A DNA stretch of 64,000 nt from CAZICM01 sp964537685 (GTDB lineage: Bacteria; Myxococcota_A; Polyangia; Polyangiales; Polyangiaceae). A program made the translations under genes and the position numbers. The stretch lies in the NCBI GenBank assembly GCA_964537685.1, contig CAZICM010000028.1:1-64000 (forward strand). The letters run 5' to 3'. Positions 42,026 to 49,907 of this stretch are shown piece by piece (position 1 is the stretch's first letter; each line of letters begins with the position of its first letter). The notes below the pieces were generated by a model that made no database searches, was not told the origin of the DNA, and saw only the letters and a list, made by a program, of their open reading frames with translations.

Positions 42026-43219
42026 ATGCCCGCCCCGACGCAGCATCCGCTTCAGCCTGAAACACTGTCCGAGCGAGGGCTTGCAACGCTGCTCGAAAGC
42101 CGCCGCGTCATCCTCAGTGTCGGCTGTGGCGGCGTCGGTAAAACCACGACCACGGCCGCGCTTGGACTATCGGCCGCGCGCCGGGGAAAGCGCGTCCTCT
42201 GCCTCACCATCGATCCTGCCAAGAGACTCGCTGAAAGCCTTGGCTTGCGGGAAATGAAGGCCGAGGCCCAGCAGATTTCCCCCGAACTCTTTCAGCAGGC
42301 CGGAGTCTCTGTTCCCGGCTCGATGACCGTCATGATGCTCGATGCCAAAAGCACCTTTGACGGCCTCATCCGGTCGCTCGCGCCCACACCCCAGAAACGC
42401 GACCAAATCCTCAACAACGTACTTTACAAGTACATCTCGACATCGCTCGCGGGCACGCAGGAATACATGGCGATGGAGAAACTGTATGAGGTCAAACGAG
42501 ATCCGCGCTGGGACATCATCCTTCTCGACACACCGCCCACGGACAACGCCCTCGATTTTCTCGACGCTCCCGAACGCCTGGTGGGCGCCATCGACAGCGC
42601 CGCGACCCGCTGGTTCATCCAAGCCTTTGAAAGCTCGGGCAAGTTCTCGCTCAATCTTCTGGCCCGCTCGGCGGCCGCCATCCTGCGCGGCATAGGCAAG
42701 CTCACGGGCGGCGGTTTTTTGGAACAAGTCGCCGCATTTATCGCCGAAATCAACGGCCTCTTTGGCAGTTGGCGAAGCCGTGCCGATGAAATTGCCGCCT
42801 CTTTGCGCGGACCGGACGTAGCCTATGTTTTGGTGACCACGCCCGATCCGCTCGCCATACGCGAAGTGCTTTATTTCGCGGAAAGGCTGCGCAAACAAAA
42901 CATGCGCCGCGATGCTTTTGTTGTTAACCGCGTAAGCCCCGAGCTCGGCGATCCGCCCAATGACGATCAAATTGCCGAACACCTATTCCGAAGTGGAATA
43001 CAGCTTCATACCGATGCAATGCGCCGCATGCGCATGGCCCTCGAAGACGAAAACCGCCTGGGCCGCCGCGACGCTCTACATCTGATCGCATTGGACAGTG
43101 CTATTGAAGACGAACCGGGAGCCAAAACCCTGCGCGTTGATGTGCCGACGTTTGCGTATGATATCCACGATCTTGAAAGGCTCGTGCGAATCGCCGACAT
43201 CCTCGCGCCCCAGCCTTAA
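42026..43219 (+). CDS. ArsA/Get3-family ATPase
   Basis: A 397-residue P-loop ATPase of the anion-transporting ArsA/Get3 type. The deviant Walker A SVGCGGVGKTTTTAALGL is near residues 31-48, LTIDPAKRLAESLG follows (switch region), and WDIILLDTPPTDNALDFLDAPERL is the A-loop signature. A hydrophobic helical region at about 185-235 could form the client-binding surface. No arsenic genes are nearby; in myxobacteria members appear near motility and envelope genes. It is divergent from the CpsB-type gene, with about 80 bp between starts. Confidence 0.92.
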   Translation: MPAPTQHPLQPETLSERGLATLLESRRVILSVGCGGVGKTTTTAALGLSAARRGKRVLCLTIDPAKRLAESLGLREMKAEAQQISPELFQQAGVSVPGSMTVMMLDAKSTFDGLIRSLAPTPQKRDQILNNVLYKYISTSLAGTQEYMAMEKLYEVKRDPRWDIILLDTPPTDNALDFLDAPERLVGAIDSAATRWFIQAFESSGKFSLNLLARSAAAILRGIGKLTGGGFLEQVAAFIAEINGLFGSWRSRADEIAASLRGPDVAYVLVTTPDPLAIREVLYFAERLRKQNMRRDAFVVNRVSPELGDPPNDDQIAEHLFRSGIQLHTDAMRRMRMALEDENRLGRRDALHLIALDSAIEDEPGAKTLRVDVPTFAYDIHDLERLVRIADILAPQP

Positions 43220-43227
43220 AATATTTA

Positions 43228-43833
43228 TTAAAAAATACGCTGATTTACATAAATATAATCATCGGATTGAAGCGGCACATCCGGAATCTCATTCTTTAAA
43301 ATAGCCTTCACAGAAACCGTCACCGTCTTTGCGCCGCTCTTCAATTTACGCCGGATCGTAATCTCATCCTCATCGGCGATACTATTAAAGCCGCCCGCCA
43401 GCGAAATGGCCCGAAGCAGCGTCATCCCCGATTGAAGCGGCAACGAACCCGGCTTCTGCACCTGCCCCTGCACCTCCACCCGCTTCGAATTGTACTCCTT
43501 CACCTGAACCGACACATCCGGATTGGTTAAAATCTCGCCCTCCATCAGCTTCTTCCGCACCAAATCCACAAGCTCTTGAGGCTCGAGCCCTGCGACCTTT
43601 AGCCGCTTCACATAGGGCAAGTCGGCCGTACCATCCGAGGCCACCGTAAACATCTTCGGCAGCTTTTCCTCCCCAACGATATACAGCTCAAACACATCCC
43701 CCACGCCCAGCGTCGTCATTTGCATGGGAGGCGGCAAATCCACGGGTTTTGCCCTTGCTCCGCCACAGCCCGAAAGCCCGGCGCAAAGCGCCAACACAAG
43801 CCCGGCCGTAAAACGACGAATAGAATAAAACAC
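43228..43833 (-). CDS. Polysaccharide export lipoprotein (Wza/OPX family)
   Basis: A 201-residue lipoprotein (signal peptide ends L-S-G-C). The polysaccharide-export domain has LGVGDVFELYIVGEEKLPKMFTVASDGTADLPYVKRLKVAGL, followed by SLBB-type sequence VEVQGQVQKPGSLPLQSGMTLLRAISLAGGF. It is shorter than Wza and lacks the C-terminal membrane-spanning helix. In Myxococcota short OPX proteins work with separate outer-membrane barrels. It starts 2 nt after the barrel gene ends (GTG), so the two are an operon. Confidence 0.93.
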   Translation of the reverse strand: MFYSIRRFTAGLVLALCAGLSGCGGARAKPVDLPPPMQMTTLGVGDVFELYIVGEEKLPKMFTVASDGTADLPYVKRLKVAGLEPQELVDLVRKKLMEGEILTNPDVSVQVKEYNSKRVEVQGQVQKPGSLPLQSGMTLLRAISLAGGFNSIADEDEITIRRKLKSGAKTVTVSVKAILKNEIPDVPLQSDDYIYVNQRIF

Positions 43834-43835
43834 GG

Positions 43836-45173
43836 CTACATAAACCAGCGTACGCCCAGATAAGATTCAAACTGCCCAAACCCAATATAATCCGGGACGC
43901 CCGGCGGAACAGTAAAGCTCTCGCCCGTCAAATTGGCATTCAACCGAAGCGTCAAATTCAGGCCAAAATAATCTTTGATCCGGTATTCGCCAAACAGCGA
44001 CGCATCCGCCCGGAGCGCCGTAAAACCACTCTTATTGAATTGGGGAATTGCGGGATATACATGAGGCCCGACCCCGCCGTCGAGCACCAGTAAATATTTT
44101 CCATCGAGCAAATAGGTGAAATTTAAATAACCGCGATCCCGTTCGAAATAAGACCCCAAATAGCTGTCTTGAAAATCCCTTAAAAACCCGGCGGTCACTG
44201 CTGAAATCGTTGTGGTCGCGGCGTCGGGATCCGACGAAGGATTGGGCGTTAAATACCAGCGAACTTCAAGTTGCCCGATCACACTATCAAAATCGTTCTG
44301 GTCGGCCGGCGCAGAATAAAAACCCGCGCCCCAGCCTGCCATCGCAAGCAAACCAAAGGATTTCGTAATTAAACCATTAAATCCCAACTGCATCCGCAAT
44401 GGATGAGACGATGTTTTCTGGGTGGCCGAGGGATAAGTAATAAAACCAAAGCGGGCATCGTAAATAAGCGCCGTGCGCGGCAAGAAACGAAAACGCCCGC
44501 GCGTCTGAATGGTATTTTCTAAATTCGTCAGCCCCGTAAAACGGTCGGCTTCGAAAATCGTCCCCGAAAAACGATAACCAAGGCGCCAATCCAATAAGCC
44601 GCTGTTGGGCTGCCACACAAGCTCTGCACCGGCATGGGCGCCAATTCGATTAAAACTTTCCGATGTAATACCTTGATTCGTCGCTGTAATGGTCCGGCCA
44701 ATATCACCGTAAATGCTTCCCGACCAAGGCTGGCCAGGCTTGATATTCACCGTCAAATCCAAAATGCCGCCCAGATTGCGCTGATCCTTCATCAGCTCCT
44801 GGCCCGCATCATCGCCCGATACAGGGAAAAATTCGTAATAGGTCAGGCTGAGCCCGCCCCGGAATTCAATGTCCGGCGGAGGTTCGGCAACCGCCGACTC
44901 CCGCCGTTGCGGTCCCAGCGTCGAAAAAAAGAAATGAGGCGTAAGCCTCAGGCGCAGCGCCCCCACCGGCGATTCCTTGGATGAACGCTGGAAAAAGTTG
45001 GAGTCGTAGCCAAACTCGAGCGCCGCGCCGGGATGCAATTCAAAATTGCCCGTGCGGATACCAATGCCTTCCGAATAACGCCTGTCCTTCAGCCAAACCT
45101 GATCTTGAGCGGCGGCGGGCGCGGACGCCAAAAGTGCGCTCAGTGCAGCGGTGAAAAGGGCACAAAACCTCAT
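43836..45173 (-). CDS. Outer-membrane beta-barrel protein (exopolysaccharide export associated)
   Basis: A 445-residue exported protein with a signal peptide (CALFTAALSALLASAPAAAQ). The rest is made of alternating amphipathic strands with aromatic ends (ALEFGYDSNFFQR, LRLRLTPHFFFS, DLTVNIKPGQPWSGSIYGD, ...) finishing in YLGVRWFM with a terminal aromatic, the outer-membrane barrel pattern. Such barrels pair with short OPX proteins lacking a membrane helix, as does the gene immediately downstream. Family-level call: outer-membrane porin-like protein of an EPS operon. Confidence 0.82.
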   Translation of the reverse strand: MRFCALFTAALSALLASAPAAAQDQVWLKDRRYSEGIGIRTGNFELHPGAALEFGYDSNFFQRSSKESPVGALRLRLTPHFFFSTLGPQRRESAVAEPPPDIEFRGGLSLTYYEFFPVSGDDAGQELMKDQRNLGGILDLTVNIKPGQPWSGSIYGDIGRTITATNQGITSESFNRIGAHAGAELVWQPNSGLLDWRLGYRFSGTIFEADRFTGLTNLENTIQTRGRFRFLPRTALIYDARFGFITYPSATQKTSSHPLRMQLGFNGLITKSFGLLAMAGWGAGFYSAPADQNDFDSVIGQLEVRWYLTPNPSSDPDAATTTISAVTAGFLRDFQDSYLGSYFERDRGYLNFTYLLDGKYLLVLDGGVGPHVYPAIPQFNKSGFTALRADASLFGEYRIKDYFGLNLTLRLNANLTGESFTVPPGVPDYIGFGQFESYLGVRWFM

Positions 45174-45281
45174 CTTGTGCTCAAACCAAAATCAGTCCCG
45201 CAACAGCGAACGCATGAGAGCCAAGGACTTGATTGCTGAGCACAGGGGAGCGAGAGATCTCAAACCCCGCATTTCTCAAGC

Positions 45282-45878
45282 TTATTTTGTGCACGATGTG
45301 CAAGTGGCAGGCTCCAGGATCACGGGCTGATGCGGATACTCAGAGGGATCTTCCTGGGGAAGTCCCGGATCGATGTCGGTTGAAATCGCGTTTTCTGTCT
45401 CGACGATCTCGGCCTCCTTGCCGATGCACAGATTGGCTTCCGCCGAGATTTGCTCGGCCCGCTGCCTCAATACGGTCAGAATCGTGTACTCGTGATTCGC
45501 CAAATCGGCGTCGCCGCGCCGCGCCGCAGCCTCGAGCGATTGCCTGCGTTCCCGGGCCGAACGAAGCGCCACGTCCATCTGGTTCAGCTTATCGTTCAGG
45601 CAAAGCGTCTTTAAAATATCGCGCTGCGCCCGCGCCGTCTCGAGCAGGCGCCGGATGCTCGCGCGCGACGCTTCAATGCGATTGAGATGGGCATCCGTTT
45701 CCGCAAGCTGATCTTGAGGGCTTGCGCTCACCTGCCGGGCAAGCCCAAACGACGCATCCACCGGAGCAGGAGGCGCCGGCGGGCCAAACGAAGGAGCCTG
45801 TGCCTTCGCGATGCCCTGGCCGATGATCAAAGCCATCACGCTCGCTGCACTCAAACCGAGGATTTGATTTCGCGACAT
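45282..45878 (-). CDS. Exported helical hypothetical protein
   Basis: A 198-residue protein starting at ATG 45878 with AGGAGG upstream. The signal peptide (ILGLSAASVMALIIGQGIAKA) is followed by a helical region with a coiled-coil LAETDAHLNRIEASRASIRRLLETAR and Cys at CLND, then an acidic C-terminus ending in CTSC. No named family. It precedes the PglI-like gene's 3' side, with about 150 bp between, on the same strand. Confidence 0.72.
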   Translation of the reverse strand: MSRNQILGLSAASVMALIIGQGIAKAQAPSFGPPAPPAPVDASFGLARQVSASPQDQLAETDAHLNRIEASRASIRRLLETARAQRDILKTLCLNDKLNQMDVALRSARERRQSLEAAARRGDADLANHEYTILTVLRQRAEQISAEANLCIGKEAEIVETENAISTDIDPGLPQEDPSEYPHQPVILEPATCTSCTK

Positions 45879-46055
45879 GAAAGCTTCCTCCTGCGACCCG
45901 ACCAACAGTAGTGAACCTGGCCGAGATCTGTCAACGCAACTGTTGTGCCTAAATGCTTTACAAAACGGGCGCCGCGCACATTGGAATTTGTTTGGATTTA
46001 CATACCCGCCGCCAGAGTGTGAACGCTGGTCAACAGCGGGCCCGCAAACCGGCGT

Positions 46056-47483
46056 TCACTGACTGACGAATGTCACGGGAATAACGATGGTTGCGCCGCC
46101 GCCTTCGGGCGGAGAAAAAGTCGCGCTTTGCACGCGCCGCACGACGCACGCAATCACCGACGGAGAAAGCCCGCTGCCGGACGGGGTTGCCGAAACAACC
46201 TCGCCGTTTGGACCTATTTTCGCTGTGATCCTCACCGAGCCCTTCATCGTGGGATCTTCGCTGAGGCCGCGGTTGTAACAAGCCCTAAAGCCCGCTGCCA
46301 TCGCGCCGACGATCGCCGACGCATTCGCCACCGAGCCGCCTGTCACATTGGGGCCGCCGACTTGAGCGCTTCCCGTCGGACCCTTGACTTTTTGAGCCGA
46401 GCCCGCGGTCGTCGGTGCAGCGGCTGCAGTATCCGTCGCAAGTGCGGAAAGGCTTTTATCGCCGGAGCTTCCGGGTTTCAGCGCGCCTCCGCCCGTCGTT
46501 CCAAAATTCAATCCGGGGATACCGCCCATGCCTACACCGGCCCCCGAGGCCGCTGCATTGTCCAACAATCCAAGCGCCGCATTGCTATCGCTCAGCACGG
46601 AATTGGTTGCCGAGCCCGTTGACGACAGCGCTCCAAGCATCTGCACCTGAAGCTGATTGAGCTCGTTGGAAATCGCCGTCGCGCGCGCATCCGTAATTTT
46701 TCCGCCGCCCCCAGCCCCCTTCGCGCCGCCGCCGGTGCTTGTTTTCGGCGCTTCTGTTGCAGCGGCCGCAGTTGTCGTCGGCGCTTCCGTTGTCTCCTTT
46801 GGGGTCTCCACAGGCGGAGGCGGAGGAAGCGATTTCACCGACTCCAGCAACTGCTGCACATCGAGCTGATCATCCACCGGCGGATCGAGCCAATCGGAGT
46901 AAATCGAGCCCACCGCGCCGAAGTGCAGCAAAAACGAAAACGCAGCGATGATCGTTGTTGTCCAGTCGATATCGGAGCCCAGCCCGGTCTTAATCGTCAC
47001 GGGCAAATCGGGCTTGGGCTGAACAAGAGGCGGCGCAACAAACTGAAAGAGCAACATTCGATCGCCGATCACGATCTTTCCGCGGGCCTCATCCGTCAGC
47101 GGAACTTGATACATGTGCCCATTGCCCAAAGGCACGCGCTTGGCCTGTCCGCGCAGCGCCGAAAGCTCTTCGACGACGCCCGGCCGCCGTGAAATCGAGC
47201 CGCTAAAGATGTCGAGAAAGTTCAAATAATAATCGTTCCCGACGAGCTCAAAGAGCTTAAAGCTTGGAGGCACGCCCTGAGCGGCGATCACAAACATGCT
47301 CTTTTCGCTCGGGCCAACCGTGACGCTCACGCGCTGCCTGACGATGCGCTCTTCGATCACCTTGCGATCGAGCACAACGCCGATGCGCAACACCTTAAGC
47401 GCGCCCATGGGCGATGCGGCCCGCATGCGTGCCGTCATCGTGCCCGCATTGGAAGTCGCCGAGGCCACGTTTTCCTGCGTCAT
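46056..47483 (-). CDS. PglI/GltG-like protein (FHA-like head, TM helix, TonB-like C-terminus)
   Basis: A 475-residue single-pass protein. Residues about 25-150 form an FHA-like domain (KVLRIGVVLDRKVIEERIVRQRVSVTVG, ... MLLFQFVAPP). One membrane helix (WTTTIIAAFSFLLHFGAVGSIY) is near 178-199, then a Pro/Thr/Ala linker, and an AgmX/PglI TonB-like C-terminus with GFRACYNRGLSEDPTMKGSVRI and ACVVRRVQSATF, the Cys pair typical of the family. In M. xanthus PglI (GltG) spans the inner membrane in the gliding machine. The start is ATG 47483; a TTG lies 2 codons upstream. Last gene of the operon. Confidence 0.83.
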   Translation of the reverse strand: MTQENVASATSNAGTMTARMRAASPMGALKVLRIGVVLDRKVIEERIVRQRVSVTVGPSEKSMFVIAAQGVPPSFKLFELVGNDYYLNFLDIFSGSISRRPGVVEELSALRGQAKRVPLGNGHMYQVPLTDEARGKIVIGDRMLLFQFVAPPLVQPKPDLPVTIKTGLGSDIDWTTTIIAAFSFLLHFGAVGSIYSDWLDPPVDDQLDVQQLLESVKSLPPPPPVETPKETTEAPTTTAAAATEAPKTSTGGGAKGAGGGGKITDARATAISNELNQLQVQMLGALSSTGSATNSVLSDSNAALGLLDNAAASGAGVGMGGIPGLNFGTTGGGALKPGSSGDKSLSALATDTAAAAPTTAGSAQKVKGPTGSAQVGGPNVTGGSVANASAIVGAMAAGFRACYNRGLSEDPTMKGSVRITAKIGPNGEVVSATPSGSGLSPSVIACVVRRVQSATFSPPEGGGATIVIPVTFVSQ

Positions 47484-47557
47484 ATCCAAAACTCCGAGTG
47501 GGCAGCGTACACGCCGCGCTCCGCGAGGTCTACCGAATGGACGCGAATTTTGCCCGG

Positions 47558-48127
47558 TCAGCGCGGGCTGCGCCGCCGCGGTATTGAGCCTTGCACAGCC
47601 CTGTGATCAAAGGCTCTTGCACCGAGCAAAGCGCTCACAAAAGCGTCGATATTTTCCCTGGCCGATGCGATTTCCTGAGCGGCTTTGCGCGAGGCCAGCG
47701 CGCACATCAGCGCCCCAGCGCCCCCCGTGCCCAGCACCATCAGCAACACCGTCATATCCGGCTTCATCAAGAGCGCCGACACCGCGCAGAGCATCGTTCC
47801 AAATCCGCACAATCTCACCGAAGCCCTGGGCCAGCCGCTTCGTTCGCCCAGCCGGTGGTCCACATCGGCCAATGTATCGTTAATTATAAAAATTTTATGG
47901 GATTGATCACTTGTTTCCAAGAGTTCAGCCCCGAGCTTATGTTCCCAGGTGTCCGGAGCGCTAAGCCTGAACAGTTCATCAATTCGATGAGATTGATCCG
48001 TCTTCTTCAGCAGGCGCGTGAGCTCCTTTAGGTTGGGCGCTGTGCATTCGCTGATTCTGCGGATTTGTGCCCAGCTCAAGGCCAGGCAGACAAGGCTCAC
48101 AACGAGCGTGATCGCGACGAAAACCAC
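47558..48127 (-). CDS. Inner-membrane protein of the Glt-like operon
   Basis: A 189-residue protein with an N-terminal membrane helix (MVFVAITLVVSLVCLALSWAQI), a ~85-residue soluble segment, and two adjacent helices near 105-150 separated by a Gly-rich turn (VLGTGGAGALMCALAS). The layout resembles MotA/TolQ/ExbB proteins but their conserved Thr/Pro residues are not clear, so a channel role is only a guess. The start GTG at 48127 has a weak ribosome site. It sits between the small exported protein and the PglI-like gene. Confidence 0.65.
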   Translation of the reverse strand: MVFVAITLVVSLVCLALSWAQIRRISECTAPNLKELTRLLKKTDQSHRIDELFRLSAPDTWEHKLGAELLETSDQSHKIFIINDTLADVDHRLGERSGWPRASVRLCGFGTMLCAVSALLMKPDMTVLLMVLGTGGAGALMCALASRKAAQEIASARENIDAFVSALLGARAFDHRAVQGSIPRRRSPR

Positions 48128-48150
48128 TGATGTTTTATGGAGCCAATGAA

Positions 48151-48435
48151 TTAGAATGGCTCTTTATAGATGGCTTCTTCAATTCGATCAAGAAAAGGCT
48201 GGCGCAGTTCGGCCAAGGTTAATTTCGGCTGAATACGGCTCACATCCACGGCCGCGATAGGTTTTTGAATTCTTCCCGAAATCGTCACTTCGGTGAGCGT
48301 AATCACGCCCCGCTGCCTGCCCTTTTCCTGCGCCGATCCTGAAGCGCTCAACAGACTGGCAAACAGGCCGAGCGCGAGCGCGGCACTCCATTTCTTAAGA
48401 ACAAACAGCCGGTTCATCTTCGCTCCCTTGCTCAT
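48151..48435 (-). CDS. Small exported protein of the Glt-like operon
   Basis: A 94-residue protein with a signal peptide (KKWSAALALGLFASLLSASGSAQ). The mature part is about 60 residues, GVITLTEVTISGRIQKPIAAVDVSRIQPKLTLAELRQPFLDRIEEAIYKEPF, a beta-rich motif followed by a helix seen in gliding-cluster proteins. Its ATG overlaps the stop of the TPR lipoprotein gene (ATGA); a second ATG at 48417 has GGGAG nearby. In position it matches gltF, but I cannot confirm homology. Confidence 0.68.
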   Translation of the reverse strand: MSKGAKMNRLFVLKKWSAALALGLFASLLSASGSAQEKGRQRGVITLTEVTISGRIQKPIAAVDVSRIQPKLTLAELRQPFLDRIEEAIYKEPF

Positions 48436-49907
48436 GGTGCCGAACCTCCAGCGCCCGCATCGCTATCCGAAACCGGGCTTGCGGGCTCAGGAGGCGGAGG
48501 TGGAGGCGGCGTGTCCGCCGGTGCCATCGAGGCTTTTATTTCGGCCTCTCTCAGCTTTGCGCGCGTCAACAGCTCATCCGAATCATCGCCCAGATTTTTG
48601 GTCCGCACCTCTTGAAACTTTTTCAAAGAAGCCGTGGCCGCCATCACCTGCTCCAGCGCCGTCATCCCTTGAATACTCGGCGCCACCAAATACAAAAGCC
48701 CCAAATCGTAATGCGCCTGAGGCAAATTCGGCTCCCGCGCGAGCACCCATTCAAATTCGCGCTTTGCCTCGGGAAAACGGCTCAATACGCGATAAGCATC
48801 GCCCAGCCCCAAATGCGCCGCCACATGCTCTGAATCAAAGCGCACCGCGCCTTCCAGCATAGGAAGCGCCTCTTCCGGACTGCCCGCTTCCAGCAAATAG
48901 GTTGCGTATACCACCCGCGCTTCCACCATATCCGGCCGCTTCTCAAGCGCCTTTCTAAACTCCTCCATCGCCGCCGCCCGCTGGCCTTGCTCGCGGAAAA
49001 TCAGCCCCCGCAAATACCTCGCCTCGGCATTGTCTTTATCCCGAGGAGGATTTTCCTCGACCGGCTTAAAACCGTCCAAAATCGCCTGAAGCGCATATAA
49101 AGCCAAATCGATGCGGCGATTTCGATAGTGATCCCGGGCAATCGTCACCATCGCCGGCTTGCAATCGGGATTTAATTTTAATGCTTCCTGAGCCATTTTC
49201 TGAGCCTGGCCCGAATCCTTTTGCTGCGATTTAAATTCGGCCAGCGTTGCCAATAGAGCAGCCGATTTAGGAAGTTTTGAGCGCTGCTCATTCAAAAAAC
49301 GCTCGGCCTCCGAATAATTGCCTTTCTTTGCGAGCGCCGCCGCATAGGCCACCATGGCGGGTTCAAACTCGGGCTCCACCGTAAAAGCCTGCTTATAACT
49401 GGCCATCGCCTGAGGATCGCGAAGCCTTTCCTGAACGGTTCCCAGCGAGAAAAACGCCTCGTACGCCTTTGGATCGGTCTTCGTGGCCTGTTCCAGCATG
49501 GCCTTCGCATTGGCCAAATCAAACGAATTGAACGCCTGCATTCCCTGCAAATACAGCGTGCCAGCCTCCGGCTTCATATGCAGCCGCTCCAGCAAATTCA
49601 CCTGCGGCTGCGCGGGTGGAGGAGGCGGCATATTTTGATATTGCTGCTGCATCCAATATTGTTGCTGCTGTTGCTGCTGCATCCAATATTGTTGCTGTTG
49701 CTGCTGCATCCAATATTGTTGCTGCTGTTGCATCGACTGAAAACCCCCCATTCGATTCTGATTCGCCATGGGACGCTTGGGCGTCTTAGGCTTTGGGGGA
49801 TCTTCACACGCGCTCAGCCCCGAAAGAACCACGAGCGCCAGGGCTCCAAATAAAGCCTTTGAGATTGTCTGCCATTTTGATTTTATATAAAATCGATCGA
49901 ATATCAT
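48432..49907 (-). CDS. GltE/AglT-like TPR lipoprotein with poly-Gln linker
   Basis: A 491-residue lipoprotein (signal peptide ending L-S-A-C). Residues about 58-95 are a Gln-rich linker of repeated QQQYWM units. From about 105 to 440 come TPR repeats (AEAGTLYLQGMQAFNSFDLANAKAMLEQATKTDPKAYEAFFSLGT-type pattern), closing with a Pro-rich tail. In M. xanthus AglT (GltE) is a TPR outer-membrane lipoprotein of the gliding machine. ATG 49907 overlaps the stop of the large TPR gene (ATGA), and its own stop overlaps the next start, so translation is coupled. Confidence 0.8.
   Translation of the reverse strand: MIFDRFYIKSKWQTISKALFGALALVVLSGLSACEDPPKPKTPKRPMANQNRMGGFQSMQQQQQYWMQQQQQQYWMQQQQQQQYWMQQQYQNMPPPPPAQPQVNLLERLHMKPEAGTLYLQGMQAFNSFDLANAKAMLEQATKTDPKAYEAFFSLGTVQERLRDPQAMASYKQAFTVEPEFEPAMVAYAAALAKKGNYSEAERFLNEQRSKLPKSAALLATLAEFKSQQKDSGQAQKMAQEALKLNPDCKPAMVTIARDHYRNRRIDLALYALQAILDGFKPVEENPPRDKDNAEARYLRGLIFREQGQRAAAMEEFRKALEKRPDMVEARVVYATYLLEAGSPEEALPMLEGAVRFDSEHVAAHLGLGDAYRVLSRFPEAKREFEWVLAREPNLPQAHYDLGLLYLVAPSIQGMTALEQVMAATASLKKFQEVRTKNLGDDSDELLTRAKLREAEIKASMAPADTPPPPPPPEPASPVSDSDAGAGGSAP
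49640..49735. repeat. CAG/CAA-type repeat encoding a poly-Gln linker
   Basis: Four blocks of TTGCTG-type triplets (Gln on the minus strand), separated by the ATCCAATA stretch that encodes Tyr-Trp-Met. It codes for the Gln-rich linker of the TPR lipoprotein. Nested repeats of 3 and about 30 bp make it prone to in-frame length change. Confidence 0.85.

Noticed and set aside
42026..42086. Long N-terminus for the CpsB-type phosphatase running into the ArsA gene
   Set aside because: The conserved HGYVDLHCH start is at 41945, and the longer part overlaps a real divergent gene.
47558..48127. Calling the Glt-operon membrane protein a TolQ/MotA proton channel
   Set aside because: The three-helix layout fits but the conserved Thr and Pro residues of that family are not clear.
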